Shown: positions 25,880-34,748, counted from the stretch's first letter. The stretch is DNA of 64,000 nt from Paenibacillus peoriae (GCF_022531965.1 NZ_CP092831.1:4535001-4599000); one strand, 5' to 3'. A program made the numbers and translations. The notes: a model not told the origin generated them from the sequence alone.

Positions 25880-27412
25880 TTAATTCAGCACTGTAAAATG
25901 ATGCTCTGCCAAAAAACGCTCCAGCTTTGTAGTCAATCGCATTTTTTCCTCATCGCTCGCGGCAACCAGTTCCAAATAAAGGCGCCCCTTGCCTCGTGCC
26001 CGTTCGCTTCCAGCGGTTTCTTTTTCACCATTCAAGTCCGGCTTAGCCGTGCCATTCCCTTCTGATCCGCCACCGCTGGCCCCAATTCCGCTCACACGAA
26101 CCTGCTTGGCAGGCGATCTGCCTCCGCGCCCGGTTGCATTTCTGCTTGGCGTGCTTGTATGGCCCACAATCTTGTTCTCGCCATCTCGTCCACCTGTGTT
26201 CACATATAACGTATTGGCACCCAGAGGCATGACACCTTCTTCACGTTCACCTGTGAACAGCAATCCTTCACCTTTCAGCCCCTCCAGCAGTTCTTCATAG
26301 GATAGACTGCCATCATGGGACAGTGAATAATTCGTCAGCGTGCCACGCATATTTTTTCCGGCCAGAAAAGTATCAAGCTGATGCTTGATCAAGCTCATCG
26401 ACTTTCTGGCATTAATTTCGATAATAGGCTCCAGCTTCCCACCACGAAGTGTCATGGAATCAATGCAAACATCGCCGTAATAACCATCCTGATACAATTG
26501 CCGCCCCACGTCCTGCATTAAGCTAAAATAGCCCTCGCGCTCCAGTCGCTCCAAAAAAGCCCCGTCCGGCGACAAGGATTCCCGATAGGAGAATTGTGTG
26601 TTAGCCAGCCATTGTACAGATATGATATCGACACTTCCATTATCACCAATCGTAAATTGGCATGAAAAATCCTGCTCTTTCTCCTGGAAAGGCTCCAAAA
26701 GGAAAAGCACCTGTTTGCCTTTGCGCTCCTGTCCACGTAAATACGACACGATCCGGTCCAGCATTTGTGTCGAGGTAATGTGCAGGTTTCCTTTGCCCGA
26801 TACGCCAAAATCATCCTTGATTAAAAAGCTTCCATCCCGCAGCAGCTTACGCCCCGCCTCAGCGACATCTGCAAACGAAGTCACAATATAACCCGGGTTG
26901 CGCAGACCAAGGCTGCGTTTCAGATCAGAGGAATACGTTTTGGCATTTACCTTGCGAATCGTTTCCAGCGGTGGCTGATGTAGTGTTATTCCCCAAGCAC
27001 GTGCAGCCTCCTCCACATGCGGTAAACCCGCAAACGGGCTAAGCACACAGCCTTCCAGTTGAGGAAATCCCTCTCCGGCATCGGCCTTGCGACTACCCAG
27101 CAGTTCAAATACGGAAGCGGTCGATACATTGCCTGCACGCTCCATGCCATCGGTCAAATCCCGTTCGTTGACAGCCGGATGAAAGCCCAACTGCGCGATA
27201 TACTGACGATGTACGGGCGAAATGGCATAACGGGTCAATAACGCATCTCCCGGCTGGCAAAAGCTGAACAGCAGTTCATCCATGGCTGCTACAATCGCTG
27301 AAGAAGCCCGGTCAGGCAGGGCTGGCAGGGAAGCTAACTGGGCATCCCGCCAGTAAGCCTCCGCTTCGAATGTTCCCATATACAAATGACGCTGATTCGG
27401 TATCGCATTCAT
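25880..27412 (-). CDS. ATP-grasp ligase 2 (BtrJ/PGM1-like) with disordered insert
   Basis: A 510-residue ATP-grasp protein. FLIKDDFGVSGKGNLHI is the ATP-binding loop, LLEPFQEKEQDFSCQF and EPIIEINARKSM form the metal-binding end of the active site. The C-terminal part (LLEGLKGEGLLF, GVMPLGANTLYVN, then YLELVAASDEE) resembles the C-terminal domain of PGM1/BtrJ-type peptide ligases. Such enzymes activate a carboxylate as acyl phosphate and join it to an amine or a carrier thiol. About 68 Gly/Ser/Asn/Lys-rich residues (near 408-475) interrupt that domain and look disordered. It lies downstream of the exporter genes in the ACP cluster; AAAGGA precedes the ATG. Confidence 0.83.
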   Translation of the reverse strand: MNAIPNQRHLYMGTFEAEAYWRDAQLASLPALPDRASSAIVAAMDELLFSFCQPGDALLTRYAISPVHRQYIAQLGFHPAVNERDLTDGMERAGNVSTASVFELLGSRKADAGEGFPQLEGCVLSPFAGLPHVEEAARAWGITLHQPPLETIRKVNAKTYSSDLKRSLGLRNPGYIVTSFADVAEAGRKLLRDGSFLIKDDFGVSGKGNLHITSTQMLDRIVSYLRGQERKGKQVLFLLEPFQEKEQDFSCQFTIGDNGSVDIISVQWLANTQFSYRESLSPDGAFLERLEREGYFSLMQDVGRQLYQDGYYGDVCIDSMTLRGGKLEPIIEINARKSMSLIKHQLDTFLAGKNMRGTLTNYSLSHDGSLSYEELLEGLKGEGLLFTGEREEGVMPLGANTLYVNTGGRDGENKIVGHTSTPSRNATGRGGRSPAKQVRVSGIGASGGGSEGNGTAKPDLNGEKETAGSERARGKGRLYLELVAASDEEKMRLTTKLERFLAEHHFTVLN

Positions 27413-27461
27413 ATGATTCGCTTCCTTTCCTGCTTCATTATTGGCCCACTACACGGTAGCG

Positions 27462-28274
27462 CTACTGACTCGCGCTCGTATAATCACGTAGAGCAAACTG
27501 CCATATCAGGCGGATGATCGCCAGCAGCCAGAGAGGTGCGAGAAATGCCCATACCACCAACCCGGGTTCCATTTTGCCGAGAATGAACATGGGCGGAAAA
27601 TTACAAATGACAAACACCGGAAGCACGAACAAACCGATACGCTGAATCAGATTACTGTACACGGCCATCGGCACATAGTTTGTCTCGAAAATGCTGTTGG
27701 ACAGCTCCGTAACGCCGTTCGTGCGGATAATCCAGAAGGCCAGCAGTTGGGGGAGCAAAAATACGGAGTATGCCGTAAGCACTCCGCATCCGAGCAGCAC
27801 AGAGAACCCTCCTGCGGTTTCAAAATTAAACGGCAATCCGAGTCGATACCAGCCGATCCCCGTCATAATTCCGCCGCCAATTACATTTGGCACGGTATAG
27901 CCCAGTTCAAATTGACGCAGTGTCACCATAAATTGCAGCGATACGGGTTTGGTCATGAGCACATCCAGTGAGCCGGTACGAATTTTGTCAGGCAGGCTTG
28001 TAAAATTACTGTAGAACAATCCACTATAAAATCCGCTCATCATCGTAAACACGCCGATATATAACAATATGGCGTCAGGAGACCAGCCGTTAATGTCCGT
28101 CCCGGCGCGGTATGGTACCGATGCGTACAGCAGCTTGATGAGTAAATAAGCCGTTTCAACCAGAAATGCAGTTATAAAATTAATGCGGTATTCCATCTGC
28201 GACATGACGGAAAACTGGACAAACTTCCAGTACAGTCTGATGTAGCGCCTAACGTTTCGGAAAACATTTTTCAT
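27462..28274 (-). CDS. ABC-2 type exporter permease B
   Basis: A 270-residue membrane protein with six predicted helices, of the ABC-2 group (often called DUF990) found in pairs with a single ATPase. QFSVMSQMEYRINF near the N-terminus and the IRTGSLDVLMTKP amphipathic loop are typical. It pairs with the upstream permease and ATPase to form an exporter, presumably for the product of the ACP cluster. The start at 28274 lies one base past the previous stop and just after a run of seven Gs; the open frame begins at 28295. Confidence 0.88.
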   Translation of the reverse strand: MKNVFRNVRRYIRLYWKFVQFSVMSQMEYRINFITAFLVETAYLLIKLLYASVPYRAGTDINGWSPDAILLYIGVFTMMSGFYSGLFYSNFTSLPDKIRTGSLDVLMTKPVSLQFMVTLRQFELGYTVPNVIGGGIMTGIGWYRLGLPFNFETAGGFSVLLGCGVLTAYSVFLLPQLLAFWIIRTNGVTELSNSIFETNYVPMAVYSNLIQRIGLFVLPVFVICNFPPMFILGKMEPGLVVWAFLAPLWLLAIIRLIWQFALRDYTSASQ

Positions 28275-28275
28275 G

Positions 28276-29082
28276 TTACCCCCCCACCGAGACAAAGCGT
28301 TTGACCCCGGCTTGCCACACCCAGCGTGATAGGGCCGCCAGCGCTACAATCCAGAGCCATTGTACGCCAATGCCTTTAGCGGCTTCCAGTACAGTCAGCT
28401 TGCCCGTCAACGCATTCACCGGAAAAAATACGGTGTAGCTGAACGGTAGCAGACTGAACAGACGGGCCAAAACATCTCCAAAAATCGTCAGCGGAAACAC
28501 GGTACCGCTAGCTACATAAATGACAAGCGACAGCGTATAAAATAGTCCCGCCGATTCCGTCACCCAAAAGGCTATGCCGCTCAACGCATAATAGACCACA
28601 AAATTAAGCACAAGCGCTCCCGGCAACGCCAATATGTAAAGCAAGATGTACGATAGCCCGAAGCTGATTTGTCCTTCCAGGCTAAGACATAACAGCAAAA
28701 TAGCAGCCGCCAGCAGCACGACCGCGGACTGTATGACTTTGCCTCCGATAAACCGGCAAAAACGGTAAGCGAAATAATGCACAGGCTGTACCATGAATTT
28801 TGCCAGTCCACCTTCCTTGATATCTGTAGCAATTTCGTATTCAAAGCCCGTAGCAATCAGTTTTCCAGTGACTCCCGCCATGACCACATACACTAGCATT
28901 TCTGGCAGAGAATAACCCAGCACTCTTGCTTGTCCCGAAGAACCAAATACAGCTAGCCAGAGAAAAATTTGCGTCATGATGGGCAGCATAAATCCCGCCA
29001 TTTGGAGCCAATAATTAGCCCGATACTCCATTTCGTTTTGCATGCCGAGCTGGAGTACCTTCACATATTTGTTATTTCGCAT
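28276..29082 (-). CDS. ABC-2 type exporter permease A
   Basis: A 268-residue, six-helix membrane protein and partner of the downstream permease. It has the parallel signature MQNEMEYRANY at the N-terminus and IKEGGLAKFMVQPV in the loop between helices 2 and 3. The ATG at 29082 overlaps the end of the ATPase gene (stop at 29072), consistent with translational coupling of exporter subunits. The earlier in-frame start at 29100 lies deeper inside the ATPase and lacks a ribosome site. Confidence 0.88.
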   Translation of the reverse strand: MRNNKYVKVLQLGMQNEMEYRANYWLQMAGFMLPIMTQIFLWLAVFGSSGQARVLGYSLPEMLVYVVMAGVTGKLIATGFEYEIATDIKEGGLAKFMVQPVHYFAYRFCRFIGGKVIQSAVVLLAAAILLLCLSLEGQISFGLSYILLYILALPGALVLNFVVYYALSGIAFWVTESAGLFYTLSLVIYVASGTVFPLTIFGDVLARLFSLLPFSYTVFFPVNALTGKLTVLEAAKGIGVQWLWIVALAALSRWVWQAGVKRFVSVGG

Positions 29083-30064
29083 CGGCCAGCCTGCCCCCAT
29101 CGTACAAATTGGCTATCCCCTCTTCCAGCGGGACGTCCTCAATCGTAAAATCAACGACAGGCAGTGCGTCCAAAATCTTTTTGGACCAAGCCAAGGTATC
29201 TTCTGCATCCAGCTCGAATACCGCCTCCAGCTCCGAGTTGGAGCGAAGTTTGCCGAGGCTCGCCAACGTTAGGTTGGATACAGGGGTCTCCAGTCGAACC
29301 TTGAGCAATTTACGGGCACCGATGACCTCGTTCACCTTGTGTAAGTCTCCGTCATAGACCAATCTGCCCCCGCTGATAATGATGGATCTACTGCACAAAT
29401 CCTCAATATCCTTCATATAGTGGCTTGTCAGCAGGATGGTCGTCCGGTGCGTGCGGTTATAGGCTTTGAAAAACTCTCGAATTCGCCGCTGAGAAACAAG
29501 GTCCAGTCCGATGGTCGGCTCATCCAGCAAAATGACCCGTGGACGATGCAGCAGCGCGGCGATCAGTTCCATTTTCATACGCTCGCCGAGAGACAGCCGC
29601 CGAACCTGCACATGAAGCTGCTCCTCCACCCCAAGCAGAGTGACCAGTTCATCCAGTGCCTCTTTATAACGGTTTTCATCGATTTCATAGATAAGCTTGT
29701 TCAGCTCGAATGACTCGCTTGCAGGCAAATCCCACCAGAGCTGGTTTTTCTGTCCCATTACAATGGAAAATTGACGTTTAAACTCTTTTTGTCGTTTCCA
29801 CGGGGTAAAGCCGAGTACCGATGCCTCCCCGTCCGTGGGATGGAGAATGCCAGACAGCATTTTGAGCGTCGTTGTTTTGCCTGCCCCGTTTGGACCGAGA
29901 AATCCGACAATTTCCCCCTCCTCAATGCTAAAGCTGACATTTTGCACAGCCTCTTTGGTCAGCTGCTCACGCCTGAACAAGTTTTGCAACGATTTGCGCA
30001 CGCCCGGCTCCTTTTTGTAGTACGTAAATGTTTTCGACAATTGGTTTAATGTAATGGACGGCAA
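29072..30064 (-). CDS. ABC exporter ATPase
   Basis: A 330-residue ATP-binding subunit. Walker A is GPNGAGKTT near residues 57-65, the Q-loop is VMGQKNQLWWDLP, the signature LSLGERMKMEL, Walker B VILLDEPTIGLD and the H-loop LLTSHYMKD. The spacer YKKEPGVRKSLQNLFRRE after the first strand is typical of ATPases that pair with ABC-2/DUF990 permeases. The start is a TTG at 30064, eight bases after AGGAGG. With the next two genes it makes a complete efflux system inside the ACP cluster, supporting secretion or self-resistance. Confidence 0.93.
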   Translation of the reverse strand: MPSITLNQLSKTFTYYKKEPGVRKSLQNLFRREQLTKEAVQNVSFSIEEGEIVGFLGPNGAGKTTTLKMLSGILHPTDGEASVLGFTPWKRQKEFKRQFSIVMGQKNQLWWDLPASESFELNKLIYEIDENRYKEALDELVTLLGVEEQLHVQVRRLSLGERMKMELIAALLHRPRVILLDEPTIGLDLVSQRRIREFFKAYNRTHRTTILLTSHYMKDIEDLCSRSIIISGGRLVYDGDLHKVNEVIGARKLLKVRLETPVSNLTLASLGKLRSNSELEAVFELDAEDTLAWSKKILDALPVVDFTIEDVPLEEGIANLYDGGRLADAK

Positions 30065-30133
30065 TTAATCCCCCTCCTCTTTCCTCTGTGCAGGACACCT
30101 GGATGAACGGTCTGATACGACCGAATGCTTGGA

Positions 30134-31219
30134 CTACTCGGCTGCTTGCTCTGCTAAAATCATCAGTTCCTCCAGCATATGCCGCTGTCTTTCAATTAAA
30201 TGCAAAGCTCGTTCCGTAATCTCAGGCATCCGATGCTTGCGCAGTTGAAGCCCTGTTTTGTAAATATGCAGATTAAGCTTGTGCCAATCCGCGTACAGCC
30301 CCTGTGCCAATTCAATTACATGCTGTGTTTGTGGCCCCAGCGTGGCTTGGTGCAGCAGGCAATAATCAGCTGTATAATCCGTCAAATGAAGAGCACTGCC
30401 CAATCGCAGATTGTAATAGATTTCATGACAGTACGTCCGAAAATCCTGATCCTCCATGTCTGCCAACAGACGGAAGTCATCAACAAATGCCCGGTACCCC
30501 TCATCTCCCCGCTTGACCTGCTTGCCTGTTACAGCTTTCCCCGTTTGACTGACCGACTCATTAGACGTAGGTACGCCTCTCCAGATGGCTTCGTGTCCAG
30601 TCAAATACTGTCGTATATGGTGAGCACACGCAGCATGCATCTCACTTGGCGAAAGCGGGGCAGGCTGCTCCACCAGCCATGCATACTCAATAATGCCCTG
30701 CATCAGATCGTCGAGCCGGGCTGAGCCCACATAAGTCATGGCATGTCCCGAGGAATCGAGCAGGAAGCTATCATTCACCTGTGCTGTCCGTTCTTGCAAG
30801 TCCAATCCGCACAACTCTATCACGTGGCCCCTTGGGTAATTTTTCACATATACATCGTGATAGGTTAAAGCGGTGCTTGACGTATGCAGCATGGTACCGT
30901 AGCCCGATGTGAGTACCCGCAACAGGTCGGTTTCATCACTGACACCAGCGACCCACGGTTCCACCCGAATAACAGGTCCACCACTGGCTGCCATTTCTTG
31001 AAGCTGCTCCGGATATTTCTCAGGCCCGAAGCGCTTCAAATCTCCACCATACTCTGCGCACATACTCCCACACAGCATGAATAGCTCGGATTCGGCCATG
31101 GTCACCCCGTACCTCCGCAATGAGGTACGCAGGGAAGAATATACACAATGCTTCCCTGGAAGAGCGTTTGCCACTTCTTCTGCACCATAGTCCACAACGG
31201 AATTTTGACGAGTCTCCAT
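30134..31219 (-). CDS. BtrH-like acyl/aminoacyl transfer protein
   Basis: A protein of about 361 residues resembling butirosin biosynthesis protein BtrH. GKHCVYSSLRTSLRRYG, with Cys near residue 25, followed by LFMLCGSMCAEY, matches the conserved N-terminal domain and its candidate catalytic cysteine. GHVIELCGLDL and QVNDSF are also characteristic. The C-terminal half is helical. BtrH moves the finished acyl chain from its carrier protein to the aminoglycoside amine, so this protein is the best candidate for product release or transfer here. The start is uncertain (31219 or 31234); the frame overlaps the end of the ACP gene. Confidence 0.75.
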   Translation of the reverse strand: METRQNSVVDYGAEEVANALPGKHCVYSSLRTSLRRYGVTMAESELFMLCGSMCAEYGGDLKRFGPEKYPEQLQEMAASGGPVIRVEPWVAGVSDETDLLRVLTSGYGTMLHTSSTALTYHDVYVKNYPRGHVIELCGLDLQERTAQVNDSFLLDSSGHAMTYVGSARLDDLMQGIIEYAWLVEQPAPLSPSEMHAACAHHIRQYLTGHEAIWRGVPTSNESVSQTGKAVTGKQVKRGDEGYRAFVDDFRLLADMEDQDFRTYCHEIYYNLRLGSALHLTDYTADYCLLHQATLGPQTQHVIELAQGLYADWHKLNLHIYKTGLQLRKHRMPEITERALHLIERQRHMLEELMILAEQAAE

Positions 31220-31256
31220 ATCGGATCCCTGCATCAACCTTGTCTTTTCGGCGCCC

Positions 31257-31502
31257 TTATGCATATTTGCTCAGCAGACGCTCAATGCCTTGCAGTGTAG
31301 ATAGATGCTCCAGCACTAGATCGTCGTCCTCCATCGTAATATCAAGCTCATTTTCCAACTCTACGATTAATTCCACAGCGGATAAGGAATTCAGCCCCAA
31401 GGTTCGCAAATCCTGATCCGGAGTCAACTGTTCCAGCTCGCCCGGAGCCAGCTTCAAAATCTTTTCCAGCAAGGGTACTACATGGTATACATCTGTTTTC
31501 AT
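31257..31502 (-). CDS. Acyl carrier protein 1 (NSL type)
   Basis: An 81-residue acidic four-helix carrier protein. LRTLGLNSLSAVELI carries the phosphopantetheine serine at residue 39; the usual Asp before Ser is Asn here. The acidic helix LENELDITMEDDDLV is the normal recognition surface. It would hold amino acids or peptides as thioesters for the ATP-grasp ligase and BtrH-like protein on either side. GGGAGGG precedes the ATG at 31502. It needs a phosphopantetheinyl transferase from elsewhere in the genome. Confidence 0.88.
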   Translation of the reverse strand: MKTDVYHVVPLLEKILKLAPGELEQLTPDQDLRTLGLNSLSAVELIVELENELDITMEDDDLVLEHLSTLQGIERLLSKYA

Positions 31503-31519
31503 TTTTGATTCCCTCCCAT

Positions 31520-32896
31520 TTATGAGCATCCTAATCCAGCAATGATACCTTCCAATTTGTGCGCATACGCATCAGCTTCCTGCCAGCTGTCTGCCAAAAT
31601 AAGTGTGAAAATCCGGTTCACATAGCCCCGCTTCACAGGGATACCAGACAATGTACCCGCTGTATACACAAACACCCCTTCTGGACGTTCGGGCGTATAG
31701 AGCAAGCCTTCCTCAGCGAGCAGCCCGCACAAGCGGCTGTAGGTGAGAGGTGTGGCGGTAACGTTGCGATAATAACGGGATAATGTTTTGTGCTGCTCTC
31801 CCAGGACGGATGACAAAAACGAAATATAGGTAGACAACGTAAATCTACCATTTATCTCAATGACTGGAACCAGCAAACCTTCTTCGTCAACAAAACCGTC
31901 AATAGAGGCCATTCCCGTATACCCAATGGAATAGAGATACGTACCCAGCTGATAGGCGCAGCGTCTCACTTCTTCCTCCAGCGCATCGCCAATCTCAGCC
32001 GGCACTTGAGATCCGATATACACGGTGCCATCCACGTTTTGCCTTTTTAGCGAAAACATCGTCACACCACCGCCCTCGTCAATACAGAGCTGGTAGTTCA
32101 GATCCATCTGCTTATTGTGCCAGCGCTCCACCAGCCAGCCGCCGGATGATGGCGACGAGCCGCCAAAACGCCTCATCACACTCAGCAGCGTGTCCAGCTT
32201 GGACAGCTCGTCCAGCATATACATGCCTTGTCCCGAGGCACCGTGCGGCTGCTTGATAATCAGCTTCACAGGTCCATCCGATAAGTCAGCCAGTCTGGCA
32301 CACTCCCTGCGGATCGCCGATTCGTCTGTACATACAGCGCCTTCGCTGACAGCAAAACCAAGCTTTTGCGCGGTCAGGCGGCTGAATATTTTATCATTCA
32401 CCTGAGCACTGACCGCGGATGGAGCGCCGATCAACTCCAGCCCGCAAAGCTCCGCAATCGCTTCCTCCTGCGGTGTGACCGCATAGGGGACGAGCCACGC
32501 TTTGGCTCCACTGCTGCTGTGGCCTGCATCTGCAACCGTACGCAGTCGTGCCAAAAGCGCCTCATCCGCCAGCACCAGCTCTGAAATCGGCGTTAGCGGA
32601 TCAGAAGGCTCTGGCACCTCAATACGCGGCAGGCTAAAGCCCAACCGTTGAAGCATGTCCAGAAACGCCTCATCCGGATATTCCCGAAGTACAATGACAT
32701 CCTGACTTCGACATAGCAGAAGGTTCATTTCCTCCATCCGGTTTACGACCTGCTGTTCATCCCGGTCTACCATGCCCCCCTTGCGGGGGGATGGATGCCA
32801 TACTTGCTCTGCACCGATATTAAACAGCCAAATCAGGACTCCATGGTCCCGTTCATGCGCAAGCGCTTCCACAAGGTTAATTGTTTTAGTCGTCAC
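31520..32896 (-). CDS. ATP-grasp ligase 1 (BtrJ/PGM1-like)
   Basis: A 458-residue ATP-grasp protein next to ACP 1. KLIIKQPHGASGQGMYML is the ATP-binding glycine-rich loop; WLVERWHNKQMDLNYQ and PVIEINGRFTLSTY complete the nucleotide and magnesium site. The C-terminal LLAEEGLLYTPERPEGVF followed by FTLILADSWQEADAY resembles the PGM1/BtrJ C-terminal domain, as in ligase 2 but without its long insert. The likely role is loading or extending an amino acid on the carrier protein. The start is a GTG at 32896, because an in-frame stop lies two codons upstream; GAGGG is somewhat distant. Confidence 0.85.
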   Translation of the reverse strand: MTTKTINLVEALAHERDHGVLIWLFNIGAEQVWHPSPRKGGMVDRDEQQVVNRMEEMNLLLCRSQDVIVLREYPDEAFLDMLQRLGFSLPRIEVPEPSDPLTPISELVLADEALLARLRTVADAGHSSSGAKAWLVPYAVTPQEEAIAELCGLELIGAPSAVSAQVNDKIFSRLTAQKLGFAVSEGAVCTDESAIRRECARLADLSDGPVKLIIKQPHGASGQGMYMLDELSKLDTLLSVMRRFGGSSPSSGGWLVERWHNKQMDLNYQLCIDEGGGVTMFSLKRQNVDGTVYIGSQVPAEIGDALEEEVRRCAYQLGTYLYSIGYTGMASIDGFVDEEGLLVPVIEINGRFTLSTYISFLSSVLGEQHKTLSRYYRNVTATPLTYSRLCGLLAEEGLLYTPERPEGVFVYTAGTLSGIPVKRGYVNRIFTLILADSWQEADAYAHKLEGIIAGLGCS

Positions 32897-32951
32897 GACT
32901 TATCATCATCCCTCTCTCTTCCATCCAGTAACAAACAACATTCATAGAAAG

Positions 32952-34145
32952 CTAAATGTATTTCAGAGAGCCTGCCCCGTGCAGATACAATACGCTGCAT
33001 TTGGAGCACACCGGAGTCAATCCTTCATGATTAATCTTTTGACGGGTTTTCTCATACGCTTCCGAGTTCCATATCTCCTTCAGACTGTGCTCACGCATGC
33101 TTCCAATCGTGAACTCACTGAAAAATTTGCAAGGCATGACCTTCCCGTCTGGTAAAATATCTGTTCTGGAGGTGAGCGCCAAACAATGATTGGAACAACG
33201 GCTGACCATTTCCTCACCATGTATAAATTTATCAATTTCCTCATAATCCAAACCGGGCTGATAGCGCACGCGAATGTTCCATACTCGCTCATTGATCCGC
33301 TGTAGTTCCTGCATCAGAGGATCGATGTTATCCGGGTTGATTTTATATTTGAAAGCATGCCAGCTACTAATATTTTTTTCTTCGAGTTGTCGGAGCCAAG
33401 AAAAATTACGTGTAAAATATTCATCCATTTTGAGGGAGGTTTCTTTGGAAATGTACCAGGGGAACGTCAGCAGCACCAGATCCAGCCTTTTGTCCTCCAG
33501 CATTTGCAGAAATTCGTACATCCGTCCGATCATGTTATCGTTAATGACCGCATGGACAGTTACCCGTCCCTTGTACAATCCCTGGTCGCGCAGTTCAATC
33601 AGCTTATCCATCTGCCGCATTGTTTTTTGAAAGGTGCCTTTACCGCGAATTAGGTCGTGTTCTCTTTCAAAACCTTCAATCGCTATTAATAACTCCAGAT
33701 TTTCGGACAAATCCAAAATCCGGTCCAAATATTTATCAATAAGTAATCCATTTGTACAAAAGGTCATTTCGCGCCGATCTTCCGCCAGCACGTCCAAAAT
33801 TTCATCAAAACGCCGATGAAACATTGGTTCGCCGCCCCACATGTACAGTCTGGACTTGGCTTCCTTGGTTTCGCTCAAAATTTGCTGGAGCATGTCTGGA
33901 GCAAGATCCATGTTTTGTTCTTCTTTATCCATTTGGTGATGGTAGCCTTCCTCGTTCCATTCAAAGCAGTGCGTACATCTCAGGTTGCAGCGGTTAGTCA
34001 GCTTAATGCCGATCGTCTGGGGCATGTCCGTTTTGAAAGCAGGGTCCTGTGTGGCGTTACGGTAAGATACAGAAGCGTTTTTCAGGTTACGCTTGATGAG
34101 CTTGAACGCTTTCTCATCAATCAGCACATTGCTTTTGGGCTGCAT
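32952..34145 (-). CDS. Radical SAM/SPASM enzyme
   Basis: A 397-residue radical SAM protein. CNLRCTHC (Cys53, 57, 60) binds the SAM-cleaving [4Fe-4S] cluster and MWGGEPMFH is the SAM-binding GGEP motif. The C-terminal SPASM region has Cys in SRCSNHC, VMPCKFF and VCSKC, enough for auxiliary Fe-S clusters. SPASM enzymes often modify peptides or carrier-bound substrates. I found no precursor-peptide gene next to it, but two ACP genes flank this part of the cluster, so an ACP-tethered amino acid is a reasonable substrate. GAGGTG precedes the ATG. Confidence 0.9.
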   Translation of the reverse strand: MQPKSNVLIDEKAFKLIKRNLKNASVSYRNATQDPAFKTDMPQTIGIKLTNRCNLRCTHCFEWNEEGYHHQMDKEEQNMDLAPDMLQQILSETKEAKSRLYMWGGEPMFHRRFDEILDVLAEDRREMTFCTNGLLIDKYLDRILDLSENLELLIAIEGFEREHDLIRGKGTFQKTMRQMDKLIELRDQGLYKGRVTVHAVINDNMIGRMYEFLQMLEDKRLDLVLLTFPWYISKETSLKMDEYFTRNFSWLRQLEEKNISSWHAFKYKINPDNIDPLMQELQRINERVWNIRVRYQPGLDYEEIDKFIHGEEMVSRCSNHCLALTSRTDILPDGKVMPCKFFSEFTIGSMREHSLKEIWNSEAYEKTRQKINHEGLTPVCSKCSVLYLHGAGSLKYI

Positions 34146-34194
34146 GCTAACACCTCGTTTAATGGATTTTCAGGCACATGTACCTAGCTGTACG

Positions 34195-34473
34195 TCAGAC
34201 CGTCTCCATTCCCTCCAGATGCGGCGCTTGTTCCGCATCGCTGATCCCCTGAATGTAGCTGCAAAACGCATCTACCGAGCTCAAATGCTCCAACTCAAAG
34301 GAATCAAAATCAATCTCCACATCAAATGCATCCTCCACTTGCAGCATGAAATGGACCAACTGCAACGAATCCAGTCCCGCATCATGAATAATGTCCGAAT
34401 GTCCATCCAGCTTTGCGACCAGTTCAGGATCTTCCTTGACTGCGCTGATCATTTCAATCACTTGGCTCTGCAT
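34195..34473 (-). CDS. Acyl carrier protein 2 (DSL type)
   Basis: A 92-residue carrier protein and the first gene of the cluster. DAGLDSLQLVHFM has the canonical DSL with Ser36 as the phosphopantetheine site, and an acidic helix, VEDAFDVEIDFDSFELEHL, follows. It differs clearly from ACP 1 at the DSL motif, suggesting a distinct partner, perhaps the radical SAM enzyme 49 bases downstream. AAGGAGGAG gives a strong ribosome site before the ATG at 34473. The C-terminal dozen residues are an unstructured-looking tail. Confidence 0.88.
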   Translation of the reverse strand: MQSQVIEMISAVKEDPELVAKLDGHSDIIHDAGLDSLQLVHFMLQVEDAFDVEIDFDSFELEHLSSVDAFCSYIQGISDAEQAPHLEGMETV

Positions 34474-34573
34474 AGCAAACTCCTCCTTGTGAATGAGATT
34501 CTGTTCGTTCCACCCATCGATGCCCTCTGCAAAGAAAGCTCCTAGAAAAATTCCTTCACTGGAACTTTATTCA

Positions 34574-34604
34574 ATTATACTCCTCCAATGAAGAGACAAG
34601 TCAA
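34574..34604 (-). promoter_or_regulatory. MerR-type promoter of the ACP cluster
   Basis: On the minus strand TTGACT (34604-34599) and TATAAT (34579-34574) are separated by 19 bases instead of 17. The spacer holds an imperfect dyad, CTCTTC-ATTG-GAGGAG. Overlong spacers with a centred dyad are the hallmark of MerR-family activated promoters. The ACP 2 start codon is about 100 bases downstream. Confidence 0.6.
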
Positions 34605-34748
34605 TAGGTTGTTTTGTAAGTAAAACTCGCAATATGTAAATTAATGTATGATAACTTCTACAATTTTCGCTGGCTATTTTTTCGCAAAATTTAATAAAAA
34701 TTCTTCTCACATCTCTTGCATGAGCGACAGAATTATTTTACAATACAC

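Noticed and set aside
22121..34473. The cluster as a genuine butirosin or NRPS locus
   Set aside because: There are no 2-deoxystreptamine genes, no BtrO/BtrV-type hydroxylation pair, and no adenylation or condensation domains.
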